DNA of 8,491 nucleotides from Halanaerobiales bacterium (lineage in GTDB: Bacteria; Bacillota_F; Halanaerobiia; DY22613): assembly GCA_023128035.1 (NCBI GenBank), contig JAGMES010000175.1, positions 1 through 8,491 of the forward strand, in the 5' to 3' direction. The first letter of the stretch is position 1, and the number at the start of each line of letters is the position of its first letter. Both the position numbers and the translations under genes were made by a program. Below the pieces are notes generated by a model. The model saw only the letters and a list, made by a program, of their open reading frames with translations, made no database searches and had not been told where the DNA came from. Below are positions 1 through 5,593 of this stretch, one piece after another.

Positions 1-76
1 GAGATACTTTAATTCCTTCTTTTTCTAACAATTCACATACTCTAGCATCTGTTAAGTCTGTCCATATAATGGAATC
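1..76 (-). pseudogene. Transposase fragment (possibly ISAzo13-like)
   Basis: Read on the minus strand, this stretch is open across its whole length and encodes DSIIWTDLTDARVCELLEKE followed by GIKVS before running off the window. The WTDLT...L...GIKVS pattern recalls the helix-turn-helix part of ISAzo13-type (Rhodopirellula-type) transposases; this family assignment is from memory and is only tentative. The frame stops making sense right where the ISL3-like fragment begins on the other strand, so the upstream part of the gene is missing. It is most likely the relic of one mobile element broken by, or joined to, another. Confidence 0.35.
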
Positions 77-222
77 GTGGAAATTATTATTTGTACATCC
101 CTAATGGATTTGCAGAAGGGATAAATAACAAGATCAAGTTGATTAAAAGAATAGGCTATGGAGTCCCGAACATTAAAAATTTCAGAAGAAGAATATTTCA
201 TGCTATGCTTCAACCTGCGTGA
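70..222 (+). pseudogene. C-terminal remnant of an ISL3-family transposase
   Basis: The + frame encodes NGFAEGINNKIKLIKRIGYG followed by VPNIKNFRRRIFHAMLQPA and a TGA stop at 220-222. The pattern NGFxEGxNNKIKxxKRxxYG...NFxxR is the highly conserved end of ISL3-type transposases, around the last catalytic Glu of the DDE domain. Only about 40 to 50 residues remain, compared with roughly 400 in a complete enzyme, and the frame closes at a TAA at 67-69, so this is a dead fragment. Positions 223 to 390 hold no gene or terminal repeat that I can recognise. Confidence 0.65.
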
Positions 223-390
223 TGAAATATATAGAATTAAGGTGTATGATTAAGTATTCATTTAAAAATGGCAAATAAAATAGCTTAATGGAGTTAATGT
301 ATTTTTAAAAGTAATTTTAACAAGATTGCCAATAGTCTTTATAAGTAAGTTGATTGATAAAGTTTTTTGGTTATATGTAGATTTGATCAA

Positions 391-427
391 AACAAAAAAC
401 TTCCAGCAAATTAATGCTTGGAAGTTT
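391..427 (-). terminator. Rho-independent terminator of the HEPN/MNT pair
   Basis: The stem pairs AAACTTCC (397-404) with GGAAGTTT (420-427). It continues with AGCA (405-408) against TGCT (415-418), leaving one bulged base at 419 and a six-base loop. On the minus strand the stem is followed by the complement of 391-399, which gives a U-rich tail. The hairpin overlaps the stop codon of the nucleotidyltransferase gene (411-413), so it ends that transcript. This is a textbook intrinsic terminator. Confidence 0.85.
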
Positions 428-749
428 CATCATAGACAGTTATTCCAGTATGAAGAATTTCGTAAACAAAAGTTGCAGGATCATTTATACTCAATTTATC
501 TGAAGAATATGGAATAGCTTCAATAGAAGCATCAATATTCCAAGCAACTTTAGATAGAAATTGTAATTCTTTCAACCTACTGTGACCAAAGTTAGGTGAA
601 AAAACTGCTAAATCAATATCACTATATTCATGGGTATTACCTTTTGCCCATGACCCATATAAAATTATTTTATCAACAGAAATATTTCTTTTCAATGCTT
701 CAATGAAATTAGTAATAAGTTTGTCAATCATAGTTTTGTTTTTATCCAT
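411..749 (-). CDS. MNT-type nucleotidyltransferase (antitoxin-like)
   Basis: This 112-residue protein is a minimal nucleotidyltransferase (pol-beta fold). The signature GSWAKG lies at residues 32-37, followed by SDIDLAV with the two metal-binding aspartates D44 and D46. D73 or E77 may supply the third carboxylate. The length is normal for the family. In HEPN/MNT toxin-antitoxin pairs the MNT protein neutralises the HEPN RNase, in studied cases by adding AMP to it. The start at 749 is favoured because AAGGAGG (complement of 758-764) sits eight bases upstream. Met7 would instead give a precise ATGA overlap with the preceding stop. The partner HEPN gene upstream appears truncated, so this may be an orphan antitoxin. 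Membership of the family is clear; the antitoxin role is inferred from context. Confidence 0.85.
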   Translation of the reverse strand: MDKNKTMIDKLITNFIEALKRNISVDKIILYGSWAKGNTHEYSDIDLAVFSPNFGHSRLKELQFLSKVAWNIDASIEAIPYSSDKLSINDPATFVYEILHTGITVYDETSKH

Positions 750-954
750 TCGAACAGCCTCCTTGTATTATCGAGTAATTCAGAAGAATAATCGCAATCT
801 TCCATGAGTTCGAATTCCTGATCAGGGTATCGTGTAGCAATATTAAGTGGATTTAGTTCATGTAATATATCAAGTAAGTCTGTTGGAATTTCGGAATCTA
901 AATATGTAAGTTTTACTAGTCTGGCAAGATTATGAATTCTAGGAGGTATACTAT
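728..954 (-). pseudogene. HEPN-domain protein, N-terminal half missing
   Basis: The minus frame gives the C-terminal half of a PF05168-type HEPN domain. Its marks are PPRIHNLARL, then a leucine-rich helix with LLDILHELNPLNIATRYPDQ, then a last helix ending in FEWIKTKL. The usual first helices, which lead into a conserved EKxxKA segment before the PPxxH motif, are absent. Reading upstream, the frame enters a perfect palindrome (955-1006), continues through unrelated sequence, and offers only a GTG at 1045 as a start before a stop at 1064-1066. HEPN proteins of this kind are usually about 120-140 residues, so I read this as a truncated toxin or substrate-binding partner. Its stop overlaps the start of the downstream MNT gene, as in intact pairs. 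A shortened but translated protein from 1045 cannot be excluded. Confidence 0.6.
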
Positions 955-1006
955 TTTCGTTACTACTCAGGCATCCCAATAATGGAATGCCTGAGTAGTA
1001 ACGAAA
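955..1006. repeat. Perfect 20-bp inverted repeat with 12-bp spacer
   Basis: TTTCGTTACTACTCAGGCAT (955-974) is matched exactly by its reverse complement at 987-1006. The spacer is CCCAATAATGGA, and part of it can extend the stem (CC at 976-977 with GG at 984-985). The repeat sits exactly where homology to HEPN proteins ends on the minus strand. No U-run follows on either side, so it is not a typical terminator. It could be a miniature mobile element, paired IS ends, or a scar of an inverted duplication. Confidence 0.8.
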
Positions 1007-1101
1007 TATCTTCAAGGATACTGGAATCTTTTCGACGAGATACACTAACCACTGAAGATATTGTCAGATTAAACAAACAAATTCAAGTACGACATTTATG
1101 A
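982..1101 (+). pseudogene. Possible C-terminal gene fragment, unrecognised
   Basis: A + frame (open from 943) reads out of the palindrome as MECLSSNEISSRILESFRRD, then TLTTEDIVRLNKQIQVRHL and a TGA at 1099-1101. The composition (charged, helix-like, ending in basic residues) looks like the tail of a real protein rather than random sequence. There is no ribosome binding site before the ATG, and half of the 5' part is palindrome. I do not recognise a family. It may be the tail of a gene whose front was lost in the same event that truncated the HEPN gene. Confidence 0.25.
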
Positions 1102-1138
1102 TATATTAATGATACCATGGAGGTGGTAAAAGGAAACT

Positions 1139-1423
1139 ATGCAAAATTTTAAATTATCGGAAGTTAGAATATAGGGAGTTTGATTCAATGAATGATTATC
1201 TGATCATTATTGATCCTATTTTGAATAAAACAGGGTGTATTTCATTGGATCAGATTCAAAGGTTAAAAGATGTCCTAAAGGGAATTATTGTAGGACATTC
1301 ATTGACTTCAGATTTACAGTTCCATTAATCAATCACGTGATTGATGAGGCGACAGAACAAGAGATTGATTGTTTAGAATTTGACCGTAGTAAACAGATTT
1401 TTATCGGGCAATTTTTAATCTGA
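1139..1423 (+). pseudogene. Broken gene of unknown family
   Basis: Three reading frames succeed each other here. AAAGGAAACT precedes an ATG at 1139 that gives only MQNFKLSEVRI before a stop. A second frame gives YREFDSMNDYLIIIDPILNK and continues to a stop at 1326-1328. A third frame gives FTVPLINHVIDEATEQEIDC and then LEFDRSKQIFIGQFLI, ending at 1423. Each piece looks protein-like but none stands alone. The simplest reading is one gene with at least one frameshift, now inactive. I do not recognise the product. It is followed closely by the small open frame at 1442 and lies in the same orientation as the other remnants. Confidence 0.3.
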
Positions 1424-1441
1424 ATTGATACCAATTTAGGA

Positions 1442-1630
1442 ATGAATAATTTTTTGGCAACTCATATTCTAACAGGTCATGAAACCTTTGTTTTAGTTGA
1501 ATACTTGAATCAAGTAAAAAATTTAAAATTAGATGAAATAAATCAACTAATTAGAGATTATCTTCAAGAATGTAGGTTATGGATCACTTATGGAAATGAG
1601 AAAATCGAACCAGTAGAAAGTGGAAGTTAA
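1442..1630 (+). CDS. Small hypothetical protein (62 aa)
   Basis: This 62-residue open frame starts MNNFLATHILTGHETFVLVE, continues with a charged helix rich in Leu, Asn and Lys, and ends KIEPVESGS. It has no membrane segment, Cys cluster or motif that I recognise. Only a weak TTTAGGA lies directly upstream of the ATG, which is too close for a good ribosome binding site. It sits between broken genes on the same strand, so it could be an intact accessory peptide or another fragment whose front was lost. The amino-acid composition is protein-like. Existence as an expressed gene is uncertain. Confidence 0.35.
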   Translation: MNNFLATHILTGHETFVLVEYLNQVKNLKLDEINQLIRDYLQECRLWITYGNEKIEPVESGS

Positions 1631-1647
1631 ACGAATCGAAAATTTTT

Positions 1648-1929
1648 TTGCCATATGTCGTAAGTAAAGGGTTGACAGCATTTTATTTTAATATTATTTT
1701 AGCGATCACTATGTTCACGATCTTCCTATTTGAGATCCCAACAGGTGCATTTGCTGACCTTTTAGGGCGAAAACGTTCATTTATCCTTAGTCTGTTATTA
1801 ATGGCTGTAGCGAAAGTGGTCTTTATGATTTCTAACACGATGCTTGGATTACTATTTTGTGCTGGAACGATAACTAAGGCGTATGGGATCATTGCCGCTC
1901 TCTTTGGAATGAATATCGTTTCTGGTTAA
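1648..1929 (+). pseudogene. MFS transporter fragment
   Basis: The encoded stretch has a hydrophobic segment (FYFNIILAITMFTIFLFEIP), the MFS motif A in the form GAFADLLGRKRSF, then a further hydrophobic segment. These correspond to membrane helices 2 and 3 of a major facilitator superfamily drug/peptide exporter. A full protein has about 400 residues and 12 helices; only about 93 residues remain here. The first helix is lost, since the frame opens at a TTG just after a T7 run. The last residues (AYGIIAALFGMNIVSG) may come from a later helix after an internal deletion. It may have been the exporter of the decayed RiPP cluster that follows; that role is inferred only from position. Confidence 0.65.
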
Positions 1930-2116
1930 TTTACTGAATGATGAGAACTTTAAAAGACGTTATGTAAACGATTTTGATTCTATCGTAACTGAGTTTGACT
2001 TAGCTAGTGCTGATGTAGCATTCTTATTGAATAACGTGAGTGATTCTTTATTGAAAGAATTCTCCACTGAAGAAGCTGAACTGGTAAGTGTTTACGGTTG
2101 TTTTGATGCGTATTAA
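1913..2116 (+). pseudogene. RiPP-precursor-like C-terminal remnant
   Basis: The frame reads LLNDENFKRRYVNDFDSI, then a TEFDLASAD segment, an acidic Leu-rich helix (LLKEFSTEEAELVS) and the tail VYGCFDAY, stopping at 2114-2116. The order 'LLnDxxFrxR...Dx...xxFDL...' recalls leader peptides of NHLP/Os1348-type RiPP precursors, and a short tail with Gly, Cys and aromatic residues would be a plausible core. There is no start codon: the frame runs back only to a TGA at 1910-1912, overlapping the end of the MFS fragment. The N-terminus is therefore probably lost. A hairpin and then a radical SAM gene remnant follow, which supports a precursor role. Family assignment is by pattern memory only. Confidence 0.4.
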
Positions 2117-2124
2117 AATCCACA

Positions 2125-2152
2125 AGACCAGTAGTTGTACAGCTACTGGTCT
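2125..2152 (+). promoter_or_regulatory. Strong hairpin between precursor remnant and maturase remnant
   Basis: AGACCAGTAG (2125-2134) pairs perfectly with CTACTGGTCT (2143-2152) around an eight-base loop. No U-run follows. In RiPP operons a hairpin directly after the precursor gene often stabilises the precursor mRNA or partly ends transcription, so that the peptide outnumbers its enzymes. That role is inferred from position here. It survives although both flanking genes are broken. Confidence 0.55.
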
Positions 2153-2173
2153 ACTAATAGGAGTGAATTGTAG

Positions 2174-2328
2174 ATGATCTTATTAGTAAATCCGGCAATT
2201 AATGCAGATTACAACTACAAAATTGCTGGAGAATCTTTAGAAATTGGTTATTGTGCAGGTATCTGGAATCCAGAGGTTACCAAGTAGAAGTAGTTGATGG
2301 AGGAATCATTCCTATTGATGAAGAATAA
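2174..2328 (+). pseudogene. N-terminus of a B12-binding radical SAM protein, frameshifted
   Basis: AGGAGTG (2159-2165) precedes an ATG that gives MILLVNPAINADYNYKIAGE, then SLEIGYCAG. At about 2255-2265 the frame breaks. Reading one frame over restores YLESRGYQVEVVDGGIIPID, ending at a TAA at 2326-2328. The joined sequence matches the start of cobalamin-binding radical SAM proteins (ILLxNPA...SLxxGYLAgYLexxGyxVexxDg), so one base appears to have been lost. Only the B12-binding front, about 50 residues, is left; the CxxxCxxC radical SAM core is absent. With the precursor-like remnant upstream it probably belonged to a RiPP maturation cluster. The protein class is fairly secure and the pathway is inferred. 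Confidence 0.6.
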
Positions 2329-2530
2329 TTGATCGAAAAAGTTGTTTTCACGGATGATACAGTCTTTGCGAACAGATTTCGAGGGTGGTGATCAACTGGC
2401 GATATGTAGGAGCGTGATTGAAAAGGTAAACAAATTCCCTGATGATGTGACCATTTACCCTGGCATGGCCCCATTAACGATGGCTGAAGTACGAGCACAC
2501 AACGGATTGTTTCGCTCATCATTTCACTAA
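2329..2530 (+). pseudogene. Metallo-beta-lactamase-fold C-terminal fragment
   Basis: Two overlapping frames are needed. The first gives VVFTDDTVFANRF and closes at a TGA. The second gives TDFEGGDQLAICRSVIEKVN, then KFPDDVTIYPGMAPLTMAEV and RAHNG. Together they match the end of glyoxalase-II-like hydrolases (LFtdDTxFxxxxGRtDf.GGd...lpddvxiyPGHGpxTt..E...N). The small deletion between DDT and TDF removes the usual GR pair. The catalytic His of the PGHGP motif is replaced by Met-Ala (PGMAP), so even an intact fold would lack a metal ligand. The N-terminal HxHxDH half is missing. It abuts the previous remnant directly, which suggests that deletion joined the two. Confidence 0.6.
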
Positions 2531-2603
2531 CTCAATGAAATATTTGTTGCTGAGATAGAAGGGAAAGTGTGAACTGGCTCGGGTTTTAAGAGTTAAAGGA
2601 GTT

Positions 2604-2684
2604 ATGAACGAACATAAAGGATTTATATTTAAAAATAAAGGAAGTAATTCAAAAACAGAGAATATAACAATAATACCAAATTAG
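2604..2684 (+). CDS. Possible 26-residue open frame in the operon leader
   Basis: AAAGGAG (2595-2601) lies only two bases before an ATG that opens a 26-codon frame, MNEHKGFIFKNKGSNSKTEN followed by ITIIPN, ending at 2684. It is Lys/Asn-rich and shows no core-like Cys or Ser/Thr cluster. The spacing is short for a good start. It may be chance, a leader peptide, or a relic. The rest of the 2531-2727 gap shows no convincing paired -35/-10 promoter, although the RiPP operon must begin here or further upstream. Confidence 0.2.
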   Translation: MNEHKGFIFKNKGSNSKTENITIIPN

Positions 2685-2727
2685 TGAATGTAGTTTTTAA
2701 ATATGAGAAAAGGAAAAGGTGTAGAGT

Positions 2728-4002
2728 ATGCTAAACATGGAACTATTACTCCCAGAAATTTATAGATTTAAAGTAAATGATAAATCTATCATTATAGATG
2801 TTAGAAGAGGGATTTACGGAGAAGAGAGATTTTTAAAAGAGTTGATAAACAGATCAATAGTTCCAGATAGAAAATTAAGAGTTGATATAGAAAAATTTCT
2901 GGTTAATTCACTATACCTGCATATAAGTGAGAAATGTTCTTTAAGGTGTACTTATTGCTATTTGGATAGTAGTAATAAACCAACTAAATTATCTGAAATG
3001 AATGAAAATCAAATAGATGAGATTATTTTTTTTCTTAAAAATTCTTCTTTATTAAGTGCTAATGTATATATAAATTTTCTCGGTCGAGAGCCTTTGGAGA
3101 ATTTTGATTTAATAAAATATACTGTTAATAAATTAGAGGAAATGAATTTTAAAAATTTTCATTATACCATTGGTACTAATGGTCTTTTGCTTAATAAAAA
3201 AGAAATAGTTTCTTTTTTATATAGATATTTTTCCAGTATAGTTGTAAGTTTAGATGGTACGGAAAGAATCCATAACCAAACTAGAAAGTTTTCTAATGGT
3301 AAAGGTAGTTATGAGAGTATTACTAAAAATATTGCTTATCTAAATAATCGTCCCAAAACCTTAAAATTTGGATTACGAGCTATAGTTGGTAAAAATCCAG
3401 TGAAAGATGAACTTGTGAATATCGTAAAACACCATCAAAAGTTTAATCCAGATACAATTTTTATAGATCTTGAAAAAACACAAACTCAGTGGTCTGAGGA
3501 GAGAATTACTGTTACAAAAGAGGCTATCTATAGATTATGGTTGTACTTTCTTGAAAAAGCAGAAGAAGGAGTAATCCTGCCGATTAGACATATTTTAAGT
3601 CTTTTAAGAAAAGTATCGAGTGGTCGGACTGTTGCATACAATTGTGATGCAGGGACAACTTCTATTTATGTTACAAGTGATTGTGAAATCTATCCCTGTG
3701 GTGAACTGGCAAATTGCAGGCAGTGGAAAATTGGTTCTACAAAGGAGAATAAGATTAATCAAACGAGGTTTTTAGAAAATACTGTTCAAAATCGTGAAAA
3801 CTGCAAAGACTGTTGGGCCAGATATATTTGTGGTGGCAAATGCTATGCTGATAATAGCGGTAATTGTGAAATAATTCAATTTGAAATTCAGTTAGCTATG
3901 TATGTTTCTATTTATCTTTTGAGCAATCATCCTGATTTATTTAAGAAAATTTATGATGTGGCAAATAAAAAGATACGTAGTAGAGGTGTATTTATCGGTT
4001 GA
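2728..4002 (+). CDS. Radical SAM/SPASM peptide maturase 1
   Basis: This 424-residue enzyme is predicted to cleave S-adenosylmethionine at a [4Fe-4S] cluster and use the radical to modify a peptide. The cluster motif CSLRCTYC has C70, C74 and C77. The usual GGEP motif appears as GREP (119-122). A C-terminal SPASM domain has the expected Cys pattern for two auxiliary clusters: C306, C324, then C359, C362, C368, C372 and C380 (CKDCWARYICGGKC). The first 60 residues form a small N-terminal module that could recognise the leader. The start at 2728 has AAGGTG (2716-2721) six bases upstream. The gene is first in a tight operon, 75 bases before the precursor. SPASM enzymes make thioether or C-C crosslinks or epimerise residues; which of these applies cannot be told. 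Confidence 0.9.
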   Translation: MLNMELLLPEIYRFKVNDKSIIIDVRRGIYGEERFLKELINRSIVPDRKLRVDIEKFLVNSLYLHISEKCSLRCTYCYLDSSNKPTKLSEMNENQIDEIIFFLKNSSLLSANVYINFLGREPLENFDLIKYTVNKLEEMNFKNFHYTIGTNGLLLNKKEIVSFLYRYFSSIVVSLDGTERIHNQTRKFSNGKGSYESITKNIAYLNNRPKTLKFGLRAIVGKNPVKDELVNIVKHHQKFNPDTIFIDLEKTQTQWSEERITVTKEAIYRLWLYFLEKAEEGVILPIRHILSLLRKVSSGRTVAYNCDAGTTSIYVTSDCEIYPCGELANCRQWKIGSTKENKINQTRFLENTVQNRENCKDCWARYICGGKCYADNSGNCEIIQFEIQLAMYVSIYLLSNHPDLFKKIYDVANKKIRSRGVFIG

Positions 4003-4062
4003 TAAACCAACAAAGTTAGTTTTTGAAGGGAAGATATTAAAGATTTGAAGAATTTTTTAAAA

Positions 4063-4072
4063 AAGGAGGTGA
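4063..4072 (+). promoter_or_regulatory. Consensus ribosome binding site of the precursor gene
   Basis: AAGGAGGTGA is a full match to the 16S anti-Shine-Dalgarno sequence, five bases before the ATG at 4078. It is the strongest such site in the operon and fixes the precursor start at 4078 rather than at the in-frame TTG at 4045. It fits the need for far more substrate peptide than enzyme. Confidence 0.9.
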
Positions 4073-4077
4073 ATAGA

Positions 4078-4272
4078 ATGGCAAAAGATCCAAAAGAGTT
4101 AAATGAAGAGGTTGCAAATGTAAAAGGCCCAGAGGAAGAAAATAATGAAGCTACTTTAAATGATTTGGATTTGACTAAAAAAGAAGTTTTTGAAGAATTA
4201 GATAAGGCAGCACTTCGTATAGAGGGTATTGGCCCTGATATGGAAACCTGTTGTGATACAGGCTTGCTCTAA
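4078..4272 (+). CDS. RiPP precursor peptide (64 aa, C-terminal CC core)
   Basis: This is the probable substrate of the surrounding enzymes. Residues 1 to about 48 are a very acidic, helix-prone leader with the segment LNDLDLTKKEVFEELDKAAL (27-46), which could be the recognition helix. The tail GIGPDMETCCDTGLL holds the only two Cys (C58, C59), flanked by T57 and T61. These are natural targets for azoline formation, thioether crosslinks or thioamidation. The leader/core boundary is probably near the GIG at 50-52, but there is no classical GG cleavage site. The gene lies between the two radical SAM genes and has a consensus ribosome binding site. A 54-base gap with no GC-rich hairpin follows. 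I do not recognise a named precursor family. Precursor status is inferred from size, composition and position. Confidence 0.8.
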   Translation: MAKDPKELNEEVANVKGPEEENNEATLNDLDLTKKEVFEELDKAALRIEGIGPDMETCCDTGLL

Positions 4273-4326
4273 AATCTAATAATTACCTATCTTCCCTTCT
4301 ATTCATATAATTATGGAGTTGAGATT

Positions 4327-5571
4327 ATGTTAAAAAGAAGTAGATTTAACTTAATGGTAGACAAAGAAGATTTTTATCTTTTATATAATACATTGACTAA
4401 AAAGTTTTCGATGATTACAAAAAAGTTGTATGATCATCTTGATTTATTAAACGAAAAAGAATGTTATCAACTTAAACAACGAGGTTTTTTAATTAATAAG
4501 AATTTTGATGAAAAAGTTATCTTAGATTATACTTTTAATAAACAAAGATTTTCCTCTAAGTCTTTATCAATAATATATTTACCAACTCTAGATTGCAATT
4601 TAGATTGTGATTATTGTTTTCAGAAGACGTATCGAAATAAAAAAAGAGAAGAGGTAACTTCAGAAGCTATTGGTAGTTGGATATTGTCAAATGTAACAAA
4701 TAATATAGAGCGAATAGTTATCAATTTTTATGGAGGAGAACCCTTATTGGAGATTGATAAAATACTAAATTTAAAAAAGTACATCAATTCTTTTACATCA
4801 AAAGATATAGAGCTAGTTAGTAGTTTAACAACAAACGGATATTTGTTAGATGAGGATTTCATAAAAAAGTTTAAAAAAGATAGTACAATTTCTGGAATAC
4901 AAATAACTATTCATGATATTGAGAATTTTGATACTCAATATCATCTCCAGGTTTACGAAAATATCAGAAAAACTTGTGAGTTTCATCCTGAAATTTCGCT
5001 AGCAATTCGTTTTGATGTAAATCGAATAAACCATAAATATATTATGAGAGTATTAGATAATATTCCTAAAGCTAATAGTCTTAGTATTACTTTAGTTCCA
5101 ATCTTACCCTGGGATGAAGATAGTGCTAAAAATCCCCATAAATATTTTTTATATGAGGATAGTAGTTATCAGGAGTTATTTGAGTTTAAAAAAACTGTTA
5201 AAGATTTGGGTTTTAAGATAAATACAAGGTTAGATTATTCTTGTAAGATGATTTCTAAAACAAATGCTTTTGTAATAGACCCGGAGGGGTTTATCTATAA
5301 ATGTGATGGAATGGCAGGTCAAAATGAATATTCAATTGGTCATATTGAAAATTATAAGTTAAACTATAAGCAGATTTACATTGAAAACCTTTGGAATATT
5401 TGGGATAAATGCAATCAGTGTGAAGTGCTTCCGATTTGTATGGGTGGATGTAAGTATCGAAATTTTTATAATAATTATTCAGCGAATATTTGTAATAAGG
5501 AATTGATAAAAGAAGAAATTAAGTTTTATATGGATGCAGAAGATTTAGATGTTTTAAAAATCATTAGATAA
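4327..5571 (+). CDS. Radical SAM/SPASM peptide maturase 2
   Basis: This 414-residue enzyme has its own CxxxCxxC cluster motif, CNLDCDYC (C90, C94, C97), a canonical GGEP (136-139) and a SPASM domain with C306, C326, C362, C365, C371, C375 and C389 (CNQCEVLPICMGGC). The opening SRFN...YLLYNTLTKKFSMI pattern and the following helices up to about residue 75 form an N-terminal module typical of peptide-modifying SPASM proteins, and may bind the leader. Its sequence differs from the first radical SAM enzyme through most of its length, so the two are not a recent duplication and probably do different steps. GGAG eight bases before the ATG supports the start. The YcaO gene follows after 22 bases. 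The exact reaction is unknown. Confidence 0.9.
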   Translation: MLKRSRFNLMVDKEDFYLLYNTLTKKFSMITKKLYDHLDLLNEKECYQLKQRGFLINKNFDEKVILDYTFNKQRFSSKSLSIIYLPTLDCNLDCDYCFQKTYRNKKREEVTSEAIGSWILSNVTNNIERIVINFYGGEPLLEIDKILNLKKYINSFTSKDIELVSSLTTNGYLLDEDFIKKFKKDSTISGIQITIHDIENFDTQYHLQVYENIRKTCEFHPEISLAIRFDVNRINHKYIMRVLDNIPKANSLSITLVPILPWDEDSAKNPHKYFLYEDSSYQELFEFKKTVKDLGFKINTRLDYSCKMISKTNAFVIDPEGFIYKCDGMAGQNEYSIGHIENYKLNYKQIYIENLWNIWDKCNQCEVLPICMGGCKYRNFYNNYSANICNKELIKEEIKFYMDAEDLDVLKIIR

Positions 5572-5593
5572 ACTCAAGTGAGGTGAAATATAT

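Noticed and set aside
326..517. 63-codon open frame on +
   Set aside because: It is antisense to the end of the nucleotidyltransferase gene and runs through its terminator; it has no ribosome binding site and no protein-like motif.
1683..1892. 69-codon open frame on -
   Set aside because: It is the antisense shadow of the MFS fragment, whose motif A on + is clear.
2277..2522. 81-codon open frame on -
   Set aside because: It is antisense to the metallo-beta-lactamase-fold fragment, which matches its family on +.
2531..2727. Promoter for the RiPP operon
   Set aside because: TATAAC (2663-2668) and TAAATA (2698-2703) resemble -10 boxes, but neither has a -35 hexamer at a suitable distance, so no promoter is claimed.
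4045..4077. Upstream in-frame TTG start for the precursor
   Set aside because: The extension would be translated through the consensus ribosome binding site at 4063-4072, which clearly serves the ATG at 4078.
4279..4314. ATAATTA/TAATTAT inverted repeat after the precursor gene as an attenuator
   Set aside because: Seven A-T pairs across a 22-base loop would be unstable and are expected by chance in such A+T-rich sequence.
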